Below, in pieces: positions 1 to 6,144 of a stretch of 6,701 nt of DNA (position 1 is the first letter of the stretch; each line of letters opens with the position of its first letter). The stretch spans positions 1 to 6,701 of the forward strand of contig DBZV01000037.1 in assembly GCA_002311865.1 (NCBI GenBank). Direction: 5' to 3'. Origin of the DNA: Dehalococcoidia bacterium UBA1151. GTDB taxonomy: Bacteria > Chloroflexota > Dehalococcoidia > Lucifugimonadales > Lucifugimonadaceae. Under the pieces are notes generated by a model. It searched no databases and had not been told where the DNA came from. It saw only the letters and a list, made by a program, of their open reading frames with translations. A program made the translations under genes and the position numbers.

Positions 1-1
1 C

Positions 2-190
2 ATCCATTTGGCCGCAGACCAAGTGGACGGGGCGATGGCGACTTTGCTGAACGAACTGTCAATGGTCTCTCAATTCGAGGATTTCACCCGCGGCATCTTG
101 AATCTACGAAGCGTGATCTATTACTTGAGTATGGTCGTCGTATTCTTGTTTCTGGCGGTTCGCGCGCTTGAATTCCGTCGCTGGAAGTAA
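2..190 (+). CDS. ABC-2 type transporter permease (GldF-like), C-terminal fragment
   Basis: The frame is open to the left edge, so only the last 62 residues are visible and the true start lies outside the window. The fragment has a polar stretch ending in a segment resembling 'FEDFTRGILNLRSV', then one hydrophobic helix (about residues 39-56 of the fragment), and ends in a short basic tail 'RALEFRRWK'. This layout, with the last transmembrane helix followed by an R/W-rich end, is typical of GldF-like ABC-2 permeases, and the next gene is a GldG homologue, the usual partner. It would form the membrane channel of an ABC exporter of unknown substrate. The gene ends 11 bases before the GldG-like gene, so the two are very likely co-transcribed. 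The family call rests on the short C-terminus plus context; the partner ATPase would be expected just upstream. Confidence 0.75.
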   Translation: MHLAADQVDGAMATLLNELSMVSQFEDFTRGILNLRSVIYYLSMVVVFLFLAVRALEFRRWK

Positions 191-201
191 GGGCAGTAGC
201 A

Positions 202-1872
202 ATGAAGCTTCCTCGACGATCACCAGAAGAGACTGCCGCTCCTAAGAACGGATCCCTCGCTCTGGTGCGGGAGTTGGTATCGGGACTAGGTGCCTCCAAA
301 GGCACTCTGATCATCTCTGGCGCAGTTGCGGTACTGGTCGGGTTACTTGTGGTCGCGATGTTGCCGAAATTACGCGGACTGGGACTGAGCGTTTTTTCGT
401 TTGGCGCAATACTTTTCCTTGCGGTGATGCTGATCGGATTACTGCAGCCGCAAGATCTGCTGGCTCGCCGGAAACAGCGCTATGGTGGCATCGCATCGGT
501 GGCCGTTATGGCTGTAATAGGGATCATTGCGCTGATCAATCTGTTATCAGTCAACAACGACGTTCTTTTCGACATGACTGCGAGTCAGCAGTACTCCCTT
601 TCGCCGCAGGCGCTGAGTGTCCTTGCTGAGCGCCTTGACGGGGAAGTAATCGCGACTGCGTTTTTCGTCGAGGAATCCAGCCGACAACGGCCGGTGGAAT
701 CGGTGATGGTAGCGCGCATGAAGGACTACCTGGAAGAGTTCGCTCGGCAATCTGACGGGTTGTTTAGCTATCGAGTGTTCGATCCAGAGCGGTTTCCTGA
801 TGTTGCGACCGAGATGGGTGTCGACCAGTGGCCGGTAGTGGTTTTCGAAGAGATCAGTTCGGGAAACCAACAAACCGTGCTCACTACCGCGAACCCGGAA
901 CAGGAATTTCTGACGGCCTTGCTCGAAATCACGGGGCTCGAGCAAAAGGTGATCTACATCCTCGATGGTTATTCGTCGTGGAACCCCGATGATCTGTCTG
1001 CAGGTGCGCGAGAAGGATTCGGATTCGCCGTGCAAGGGATCCTCAGTGATAGCTATGCGGTCAGAACGTTGAATTTGTTGCAGGTTGGGCAGATTCCTGA
1101 TGACGCGGCAGCTGTGGTGGCGGTAGCACCGAACCGGGACATACGAGGAGATGACGTGGCGCTCCTGGAGGCGTACCTTCAACGGGGCGGACGACTGTTG
1201 GTACTTTTTGAGCCCAATCCACCAACAACATGGCGAGACTTCATTGCTCGTTGGGGTATCCAGGTGCTGAACGGATATGTCGTTGACCCCGCCAGCCACG
1301 TTGCGGGAGCGCCTCTTACGCCGGTCGTCGGACAAGGACAATACCGGGATCCTCATGTCACAAGTTTGATGGATCTGAGTTTCTTTCCTGGCTTGGCACC
1401 ATTGTGGCTCGCCGATCAACCAGAAGAAGGATCGGCCGCTGTGGACTTGAGGCTGTTGGCGGTTTCATCTGAGACCAGCTTCGCTACCGATGATTTGGAG
1501 CGAACGGCGCCGCTTGCTTCGGACGCCCCCGGGCCGTTCATCGTAGGAGCAGTGGTTCGCGCAACGGGTCCCATTGAAGAATCGACTAGTTCTGCCCCGT
1601 CAGAGACTCCTGGGGTTGTTGCCGTGTTCGGGGATTCCGACTTCATCTCCAACAAGTATTTCTACGCCTTCTCGAATGGGGACCTGTTCCTCAACGTCAT
1701 CGGCGACATGGTTTCAGACGAGACGTTAATTTCTGTCCGGCCCAAGTCCGTGGTCTTCCGTGAAATGGCGATGACGCCGAAAGAGTTCGCGTTCGTGCGC
1801 TACACCAGCTGGCTACTGTTACCCGTCCTGATATCGATCGCAGGCACCGTTGTCTGGTGGCGGAGGCGCTAG
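202..1872 (+). CDS. GldG-like ABC transporter auxiliary protein (ABC_transp_aux/GldG family)
   Basis: A 556-residue membrane protein. It has three N-terminal hydrophobic helices (about 35-54, 60-81 and 97-117), a large extracytoplasmic region and one C-terminal helix (about 535-553) ending in a basic 'WWRRR' tail. Just after helix 3 is the family hallmark 'FDMTASQQYSLSPQ' (123-136), where GldG proteins carry a D-T-x-x-x-x-x-SLS motif. Near the end, 'VFGDSDFISNKYF' (475-487) matches the conserved GDSDF segment. In Bacteroidota, GldG works with GldA and GldF in gliding. In other phyla the same module occurs without gliding and its substrate is unknown. The ATG is preceded by AAGGG at 189-193 with an 8-base spacer. 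It follows the permease by 11 bases and is followed almost at once by the DUF4340 gene. Three N-terminal helices are more than the single one often seen, so a short fused membrane region is possible. Confidence 0.88.
   Translation: MKLPRRSPEETAAPKNGSLALVRELVSGLGASKGTLIISGAVAVLVGLLVVAMLPKLRGLGLSVFSFGAILFLAVMLIGLLQPQDLLARRKQRYGGIASVAVMAVIGIIALINLLSVNNDVLFDMTASQQYSLSPQALSVLAERLDGEVIATAFFVEESSRQRPVESVMVARMKDYLEEFARQSDGLFSYRVFDPERFPDVATEMGVDQWPVVVFEEISSGNQQTVLTTANPEQEFLTALLEITGLEQKVIYILDGYSSWNPDDLSAGAREGFGFAVQGILSDSYAVRTLNLLQVGQIPDDAAAVVAVAPNRDIRGDDVALLEAYLQRGGRLLVLFEPNPPTTWRDFIARWGIQVLNGYVVDPASHVAGAPLTPVVGQGQYRDPHVTSLMDLSFFPGLAPLWLADQPEEGSAAVDLRLLAVSSETSFATDDLERTAPLASDAPGPFIVGAVVRATGPIEESTSSAPSETPGVVAVFGDSDFISNKYFYAFSNGDLFLNVIGDMVSDETLISVRPKSVVFREMAMTPKEFAFVRYTSWLLLPVLISIAGTVVWWRRR
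1862..1866 (+). promoter_or_regulatory. Strong ribosome binding site inside the gldG-like 3' end
   Basis: GGAGG sits 7 bases before the ATG at 1874, which itself lies one base after the TAG stop of the GldG-like gene. This is the best Shine-Dalgarno/start pair in this block and implies translational coupling to the next gene. It matters because the frame opened by this ATG is not the frame of the DUF4340 protein body. Confidence 0.65.
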
Positions 1873-1873
1873 G

Positions 1874-1960
1874 ATGAATAGTTTGGCGAACGCTAACGGA
1901 TCTGCCGCTGACGCGGCCCCTGTCGCCGGTCGGGATTGCACTTGGGCATCAAGCAGGTAA
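1874..1960 (+). other. Likely true 5' end of the DUF4340 gene, out of frame (apparent frameshift)
   Basis: From the ATG at 1874, with an ideal GGAGG site, the frame runs 28 codons (starting MNSLANANGS) and stops at TAA 1958-1960. The DUF4340 body is in the neighbouring frame, whose last upstream stop is TGA 1909-1911. A shift between 1912 and 1957 would therefore join them. Adding one G to the GGG run at 1932-1934 makes the junction read '...PVAGRGLHLGIKQ...', giving a protein of about 199 residues with a short polar N-terminus before the membrane helix. The cause could be a sequencing undercall, a real mutation or, less likely, programmed -1 frameshifting. Alternatively the 28-codon frame is a short leader peptide. 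Confidence 0.55.
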
Positions 1961-2472
1961 TGGCCCTACTGATTGCCTTGGCAATCGTTGGGGGTTATGC
2001 GCTCGTGCAGGAATCCGCCCAGGATGCCGCACCCATCTCTTCCGATACGTTCCTGTACAGCATCCGCAGCCGCGATGTGTCACTGGTTGAGATCACGCAC
2101 ATCGGCGACACTGAGCGGTTTGTCTGGGATGGTCAGAAACGTTCCTGGGTGTTTGACGATCATTCGCGTGCCGGCGTTTCAGAGTACCGCTGGGGGGGCA
2201 TCACCCTGTTGCTCGAAGGACCAAAGTACGAGCGCCTCTTGAAGGTCGACCAGGTGGACCTAGGCCGCTTTGGCTTAGATCCACCTTCAACCACCATTCG
2301 AGTCGGGCTCGACAACGGGGACAGGTTCGCGCTAGATGTGGGAATAACGACGCCGGATGGTCTCAACCACTACGTGAGGCTGGAAGGAGCCGACGAAGTC
2401 GCGCTGGTTGACCGTAGTTGGGGCGACGTTTTGGTCCACCTAGTCACAGAGCCACCGTACGCAACTGAGTAG
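1936..2472 (+). CDS. DUF4340 domain-containing membrane-anchored protein
   Basis: Counted from the TTG at 1936 the protein has 178 residues. It has one N-terminal signal-anchor helix (about 8-25) after a Lys at residue 6, then an extracytoplasmic region. The DUF4340 look is clear: a beta-rich stretch with 'RFVWDGQKRSWVF' (61-73), the 'FGLDPPSTTI' motif (112-121), and 'TPDGLNHYVRLEG' (139-151) followed by 'VALVDRSWGDVL' (155-166). DUF4340 genes regularly sit after GldF/GldG-like genes, and the protein is probably an outer-face accessory of that ABC module; its biochemical role is unknown. The start is uncertain. TTG 1936, TTG 1942 and ATG 1960 are the in-frame options, none with a well-spaced ribosome site, while a strong site serves ATG 1874 in another frame. 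I favour a frameshifted gene really beginning at 1874. One DUF4340 unit is present, at the short end for the family. Confidence 0.8.
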   Translation: MHLGIKQVMALLIALAIVGGYALVQESAQDAAPISSDTFLYSIRSRDVSLVEITHIGDTERFVWDGQKRSWVFDDHSRAGVSEYRWGGITLLLEGPKYERLLKVDQVDLGRFGLDPPSTTIRVGLDNGDRFALDVGITTPDGLNHYVRLEGADEVALVDRSWGDVLVHLVTEPPYATE

Positions 2473-2485
2473 CCGTTGGCAACGT

Positions 2486-2504
2486 AGGGCTCAAGTCGAG
2501 CCCT
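2486..2504. terminator. Possible bidirectional hairpin between convergent genes
   Basis: A perfect 7-bp inverted repeat, AGGGCTC / GAGCCCT, with a 5-base loop (2493-2497) lies between the stop of the DUF4340 gene (2472) and the stop of the minus-strand ATPase gene (2524). The position suits a shared terminator for both blocks. Neither side has a T-run, so it is not a classical intrinsic terminator; it may act weakly or simply protect 3' ends. Confidence 0.35.
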
Positions 2505-2523
2505 TAGACGTGCTCGGGAAGAT

Positions 2524-3549
2524 CTAGGCCTTGAAACAGGCTACCCAGTGCTCGGGGGAGATTTCGATCAACTCAGGTACTGCAGATTCGCACGATGCAT
2601 CTGCGATCGGGCATCGCGGGTGGAACACGCAACCCGATGGGGGATTGAGCGGGCTCGGGACTTCCCCCTTCAAGATGATCCGCTTTCGATTAGCTTCTAT
2701 GGCGGGGTCCGGGATGGGCACTGCTGAGAGCAGTGCCTGAGTGTACGGGTGCAACGGATGGGAGTAGAGATCTTCTGCGGGCGCTACTTCAACGATGTGC
2801 CCAAGGTACATCACGGCAACGCGGTCGGCGATGTGTCTTACCACCGACAGGTCATGGGCGATGAAGAGATAGGTGAGGCCGAGCCTCTCCTGCAATTCCT
2901 CGAACAGATTGATGACTTGCGCTTGAATCGACACATCCAGGGCTGAAACTGGTTCATCGCAGACGATGAACGAAGGATTGAGCGCAAGGGCACGCGCGAT
3001 ACCAATACGCTGCCGTTGGCCTCCACTGAATTGATGCGGATAGCGTTCGGCCATCTCAGGGTTCAACCCCACCAACTCGAACAAGTCCCTGACTCTTTCG
3101 GCGAGCTCGCTCCGGTTGTGAACCGTATGGTGAACCGTCATTGGCTCGCCGACGATCATGCCTGCGGTCATCCGCGGGTTGAGTGAGCTATAGGGATCTT
3201 GGAAAACGATCTGCATGCGTTTTCGCATTTGCCGCATCTGTTCCGAGCCCAGCTGGGTAAGGTCAGTTCCTTCGAATCGAATCTCCCCCGCTGTAGGCTT
3301 GTCGAATTGAAGGATGCTGCGCCCAGTGGTACTTTTCCCACATCCAGACTCACCGACCAGACCGAATGTTTCACCTCGACGGACGAAAAAGCTGATATCG
3401 TCGACCGCTTTTATCTGGCCGACAACCTTTTGAAAGAATCCGCCGGACGTAACCGGAAAATACTTTTTGAGTCCCCGGACTTCCAACAGAACATCGCCCT
3501 TGTCATCTCCAGAGGATTCGGCAGGCATATTTGCGGTTTGCGATGACAT
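2524..3549 (-). CDS. Oligopeptide/dipeptide ABC transporter ATP-binding protein, OppF/DppF type
   Basis: A 341-residue cytoplasmic ATPase of the peptide/nickel importer family. All nucleotide-binding motifs are intact: Walker A GESGCGKST (66-74), Q-loop Gln117 in 'VFQDPYSSLNP', signature 'FSGGQRQRIGIARAL' (174-188), Walker B 'FIVCDEP' (194-200) with catalytic Glu199, D-loop SALD (202-205) and switch His232. The C-terminal oligopeptide-type extension follows: 'HPYTQALLSAVP' (267-278), then 'GCVFHPRCP' with Cys307, 313, 320 and 338, the four-cysteine set that in some Opp/Dpp ATPases binds an iron-sulfur cluster. The insertion 'VTSGGFFQKVVGQIKAVD' before Walker A is characteristic of the F rather than the D subunit. 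The start has GAAGGGG 4 bases upstream. It follows the OppD-type gene after 35 bases and should form a heterodimer with it. Substrate cannot be read from the sequence. No permease or binding protein gene is nearby. Confidence 0.93.
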   Translation of the reverse strand: MSSQTANMPAESSGDDKGDVLLEVRGLKKYFPVTSGGFFQKVVGQIKAVDDISFFVRRGETFGLVGESGCGKSTTGRSILQFDKPTAGEIRFEGTDLTQLGSEQMRQMRKRMQIVFQDPYSSLNPRMTAGMIVGEPMTVHHTVHNRSELAERVRDLFELVGLNPEMAERYPHQFSGGQRQRIGIARALALNPSFIVCDEPVSALDVSIQAQVINLFEELQERLGLTYLFIAHDLSVVRHIADRVAVMYLGHIVEVAPAEDLYSHPLHPYTQALLSAVPIPDPAIEANRKRIILKGEVPSPLNPPSGCVFHPRCPIADASCESAVPELIEISPEHWVACFKA

Positions 3550-3584
3550 GGATCCCCTTCTATCTCAGTTAGGCGAACCGCGAA

Positions 3585-4571
3585 TCAGACTACGGCCTCA
3601 ATCTCGTCAACGAGCCAACATGCCGCGGTATGCTTGAGACTCGTTTCCAACAGGAGCGGGGCCTCTTGACTGCAGAGGTCGACCGCGTATGGGCAACGCG
3701 GTTGGAAAGAACACCCTGGTGGGAGTTGGCTCAAATCAGGGGGCTGTCCTTCAATCGGCACGAGCTTTGCTTCCCGCGGGAGGTCAAGGCGTGGAACCGA
3801 TCTCATGAGTCCTTGTGTGTACGGATGGCGCGGAGATGCGTAGATGTCTTTGGCTGCACCGCCTTCGACGATTTTACCGGCGTACATGATGTTGACGGTA
3901 TCTGCATAGCGGGCGACGATTCCCAAGTTGTGGGTGATCATTACCAACGCCATGCCCATCTCATGCGTGAGGTCCTTCATCAGTTCAAGGATTTGCGCTT
4001 GGATCGTCACATCTAAAGCGGTAGTTGGCTCGTCGGCGATGATGACCTTGGGCTCGCAGGAGAGCGCCAACGCTAGCATGACGCGCTGTCGCATTCCGCC
4101 GCTGAGATGGTGCGGGTACTGCTTGAGGCGGCGCTGGGCCTCCGAGATCTCGACCCGCTCTAGCAGTTCTTGGGCACGGGTCCAAGCTTGGCCCAAGTTC
4201 ATGTTCATATGAAGCTGGAGTGCCTCAGTAAGTTGAAGCCCTATGGTAAGAAGTGGATTGAGCGAGGTCATGGGCTCTTGAAAGACCATTGCAATCTCTT
4301 TGCCCCGAATATGTCGCATGGCCCCATTGTCGAGGCCTAGAAGATCGACACCGTTGAAGAGAATCTCGCCACTCCGAATCCTAGCAGCAGGCTTCGGCAG
4401 CAAGCCCATGATCGACAATGCGCTAACGCTCTTGCCGCAGCCGGATTCCCCAACGATGGCGAGCGTTTCTCCTCTGTCAACGCTATAAGAGACGCCATCC
4501 ACGGCCCGCACCGTTCCGGCGTCGGTTGAAAACTCCACGCGCAAATCATTGATTTCAAGTAGATGGTTCAT
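3585..4571 (-). CDS. Oligopeptide/dipeptide ABC transporter ATP-binding protein, OppD/DppD type
   Basis: A 328-residue ATPase, the partner of the OppF-type protein encoded next. Motifs are complete: Walker A GESGCGKS (41-48), Q-loop Gln98 in 'MVFQEPMTSLNP', signature 'LSGGMRQRVMLALAL' (156-170), Walker B 'VIIADEP' (176-182) with Glu181, D-loop TALD (184-187) and switch His214. The 'SGGMRQRVMLA' signature and the short N-terminus with 'VEFSTDAGTVRAVDGVS' are typical of the D subunit. The C-terminal extension contains 'HPYTQGLMRSVP' and 'PPGCSFQPRCPYA', with Cys287, 293, 300 and 318 as a potential iron-sulfur ligand set. The ATG has GGGAA 4 bases upstream. The protein would hydrolyse ATP on the inner face of the membrane for import of peptides or similar solutes. 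The permeases and binding protein must be encoded elsewhere. Both halves look intact and functional. Confidence 0.93.
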   Translation of the reverse strand: MNHLLEINDLRVEFSTDAGTVRAVDGVSYSVDRGETLAIVGESGCGKSVSALSIMGLLPKPAARIRSGEILFNGVDLLGLDNGAMRHIRGKEIAMVFQEPMTSLNPLLTIGLQLTEALQLHMNMNLGQAWTRAQELLERVEISEAQRRLKQYPHHLSGGMRQRVMLALALSCEPKVIIADEPTTALDVTIQAQILELMKDLTHEMGMALVMITHNLGIVARYADTVNIMYAGKIVEGGAAKDIYASPRHPYTQGLMRSVPRLDLPREAKLVPIEGQPPDLSQLPPGCSFQPRCPYAVDLCSQEAPLLLETSLKHTAACWLVDEIEAVV

Positions 4572-4589
4572 GTGTATTCCCGTCGGTCC

Positions 4590-4617
4590 CCGCCGCTAAG
4601 AAACCAACGTTAGGCGG
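4590..4617. other. Imperfect hairpin in the parvulin-like/oppD spacer
   Basis: The 67-base gap 4572-4638 contains an inverted repeat: CCGC-(CG)-CTAA (4590-4599) pairs with TTAGGCGG (4610-4617) around a 10-base loop, with a two-base bulge. There is no T-run on either strand. It could be weak 3' protection for the upstream message or an untranslated-region fold. I see no convincing -35/-10 promoter in the gap for the ATPase genes. Confidence 0.25.
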
Positions 4618-4638
4618 CCGCTGGACGACCCTCCGAAT

Positions 4639-5685
4639 CTAATTGGCAACCGGCATGTTCTCTTCCACGCGATCGAGAACCCAATCGTAGTCATTCGAGG
4701 TAAACCGGAGTTCTACCGCCTGCGCATCCCATTCGTTTTGAACCCAAGCGAGGAGCGCTGCTTCCTTGAGCAGTTCTACCATTTTCGGATTTTCGATTTT
4801 GTGTACCTGTGCCCCACTGAGCACTTTGATGATGTAGGTCCCGTCTCGCGTGGGCACGGGTCCCACAAGAGCACCGTCCTTCAGAGGTTCTGGGAACAGA
4901 TATGGATCAAGTTGAGGGAACGCTCCCACTGGTACCCAGCCAACATAGCCGGGGCGGCTTGAGTTGGCATAGTAACTCTCGGTGTTCAATTGCTGAGCGA
5001 CATTCTCGAACAGTGATTCTTCTTCCAAGATCGTGATTACGGCGTCCTCCTCCTCAAAGTCAGGGGGAAGAAGTATCCAGGCTATCTCCACCTGTTCCAT
5101 CGCTGCGGGAATCTGCAAGGCCAACTCTTGTTTCAAGGATTCCCGGTAAATCTGAATCCGAACCAGGCGTCGGTATTGCTCGTCAGATAGCCGCCCACGA
5201 GTGAGGAACCGAGAATAAGACTCGTTGAACTCTCTTTCAAGCTGCCCTTCGGATGTCGCGCTGGTCAGTGCCCCCTGAGGTAGGAACCGATCACGTAACG
5301 CCTCATCCACGGCCTGATTTGTGATGGCGAATTGGAGCCGTTGCGCAGCCCTCCAAATAAGCTCTTCCTCTACCATGCTTCGCTGGGCTTCATATGGGTT
5401 ATCGGTGAGGAAGTTTGCTCCCTCCGCTTCGTTGAGTAAGGAAACGGCCTGAAGCCTTTCTGCGACATCACCGACGGTGGTTATGACGTCTCCATCGATT
5501 CGAGCTGTCCATTCATTCGCGGGTTGGACGTACACGCGGTAGTAGCCATATGTCGGCACGGCGAAGATCACAGCCAGAATAACGAGGCTGATGGTTCGTG
5601 CCCTCCAGGGTGAGCCAGCGCCAGAACCATTGTTGGCCCGCAGGCCACCGTGTCTTCTTTCCTTTACCGTCCGCTTACTGGACAC
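4639..5685 (-). CDS. Membrane-anchored SurA/PrsA-like foldase with degenerate parvulin domain
   Basis: 348 residues. A basic, low-complexity N-terminus (1-30) leads into a single signal-anchor helix (about 31-50), placing the rest outside the membrane. Residues about 60-190 resemble a SurA N-terminal chaperone domain: 'ARIDGDVITTVGDVAERL', then helical 'QRSMVEEELIWRAAQRLQFAITNQAVDEAL'. Residues about 196-292 resemble a parvulin domain: 'VEIAWILLPPDF', later 'GYVGWVPVGAFP' in place of the usual G-x-L-G-W-F segment, and 'LVGPVPTRDGTYIIKVLSG' at the end. A C-terminal helix follows. Catalytic histidines expected in the first and last strands appear replaced by Trp203 and Tyr284, so a chaperone role seems likelier than proline isomerisation. 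The start codon is GTG (5683-5685), with an in-frame stop just upstream at 5692-5694, so no longer start exists. It begins 9 bases after the DUF35 stop, without a clear ribosome site, suggesting coupling. Confidence 0.75.
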   Translation of the reverse strand: MSSKRTVKERRHGGLRANNGSGAGSPWRARTISLVILAVIFAVPTYGYYRVYVQPANEWTARIDGDVITTVGDVAERLQAVSLLNEAEGANFLTDNPYEAQRSMVEEELIWRAAQRLQFAITNQAVDEALRDRFLPQGALTSATSEGQLEREFNESYSRFLTRGRLSDEQYRRLVRIQIYRESLKQELALQIPAAMEQVEIAWILLPPDFEEEDAVITILEEESLFENVAQQLNTESYYANSSRPGYVGWVPVGAFPQLDPYLFPEPLKDGALVGPVPTRDGTYIIKVLSGAQVHKIENPKMVELLKEAALLAWVQNEWDAQAVELRFTSNDYDWVLDRVEENMPVAN

Positions 5686-5694
5686 CGTGGCTCA

Positions 5695-6123
5695 TCAATC
5701 AACGATCTGGAATTTTGGTAAGGTGAATTCAGGAGTCACGTCGTCCCAGACCACCTCGACCTGCATCCCGATCGCCACGTCTTTGGGGTCGGCGTTGATG
5801 ATATTGGTGTTCATGCGCGGGCCCTCGTCGAGCGCCACGATGGCCAGCATGTAGGGAACGTCGTCCCGAAAGCTGGGATGCGCCGGTTGATACGACACGG
5901 TGAACGAGTAGACCGTCCCTTTGCCCGAAGACTCAACCCAGTCGAGCGTGCCCACCCCGAAGCAGTCCGGTCCCGGGCAGATGTCCCTGGGGTAGAACAC
6001 GTTGGTCCCGCACAAGCGGCACCGCTGAAACGTTAAGCGGTGCTCCTTCGCCGCGTCCCAGAAGGGCTGGCTGACGAAGCTCGGATTGGGAAGAGGCTTG
6101 TTGTAGCCGCCGTCAGAGGTCAT
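5695..6123 (-). CDS. DUF35 zinc-ribbon/OB-fold protein, partner of the thiolase-like protein
   Basis: A 142-residue protein with the two-part DUF35 plan. An N-terminal helix (about 14-30, 'PSFVSQPFWDAAKEHRL') leads to a rubredoxin-like zinc ribbon with Cys35, Cys38, Cys49 and Cys54 ('QRCRLCG' and 'DICPGPDC'). An OB-fold follows (about 66-140) with 'GKGTVYSFTVSYQPAH', 'YMLAIVALDEG' and 'DVAIGMQVEVVW'. DUF35 proteins bind acyl-CoA and form complexes with SCP-x-type thiolases, or with Ltp2 aldolases in steroid side-chain breakdown. The thiolase-like gene immediately upstream (21-base gap) fits this partnership exactly. The start is well supported by AGGAG at 6129-6133, 5 bases before the ATG. 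All four zinc ligands are intact. Which thioester the complex handles cannot be told from this gene. Confidence 0.93.
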   Translation of the reverse strand: MTSDGGYNKPLPNPSFVSQPFWDAAKEHRLTFQRCRLCGTNVFYPRDICPGPDCFGVGTLDWVESSGKGTVYSFTVSYQPAHPSFRDDVPYMLAIVALDEGPRMNTNIINADPKDVAIGMQVEVVWDDVTPEFTLPKFQIVD

Positions 6124-6144
6124 CTCAACTCCTCAACCGCACCG

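Noticed and set aside
547..1419. Long open frame of 290 codons on the minus strand
   Set aside because: It lies wholly inside the well-supported GldG-like gene, its translation is rich in Arg, His and Cys with no recognisable domain, and it has no operon context.
1973..2242. Plus-strand open frame of 89 codons overlapping the DUF4340 gene
   Set aside because: Rich in Ser, Arg and Cys with no membrane or domain signal; the alternative frame carries clear DUF4340 motifs.
3199..3546. Plus-strand open frame of 115 codons
   Set aside because: It is antisense to the Walker A and N-terminal region of the OppF-type ATPase and shows no domain; a shadow frame.
3630..4016. Plus-strand open frame of 128 codons
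   Set aside because: Antisense to the OppD-type ATPase, whose motifs are all intact; the translation looks like an arbitrary mix of residues.
5693..5695. ATG overlapping the DUF35 stop (TGATG) as start of the parvulin-like gene
   Set aside because: It is in a different frame and meets TAA after six codons; the parvulin-like frame can begin no earlier than GTG 5683-5685.
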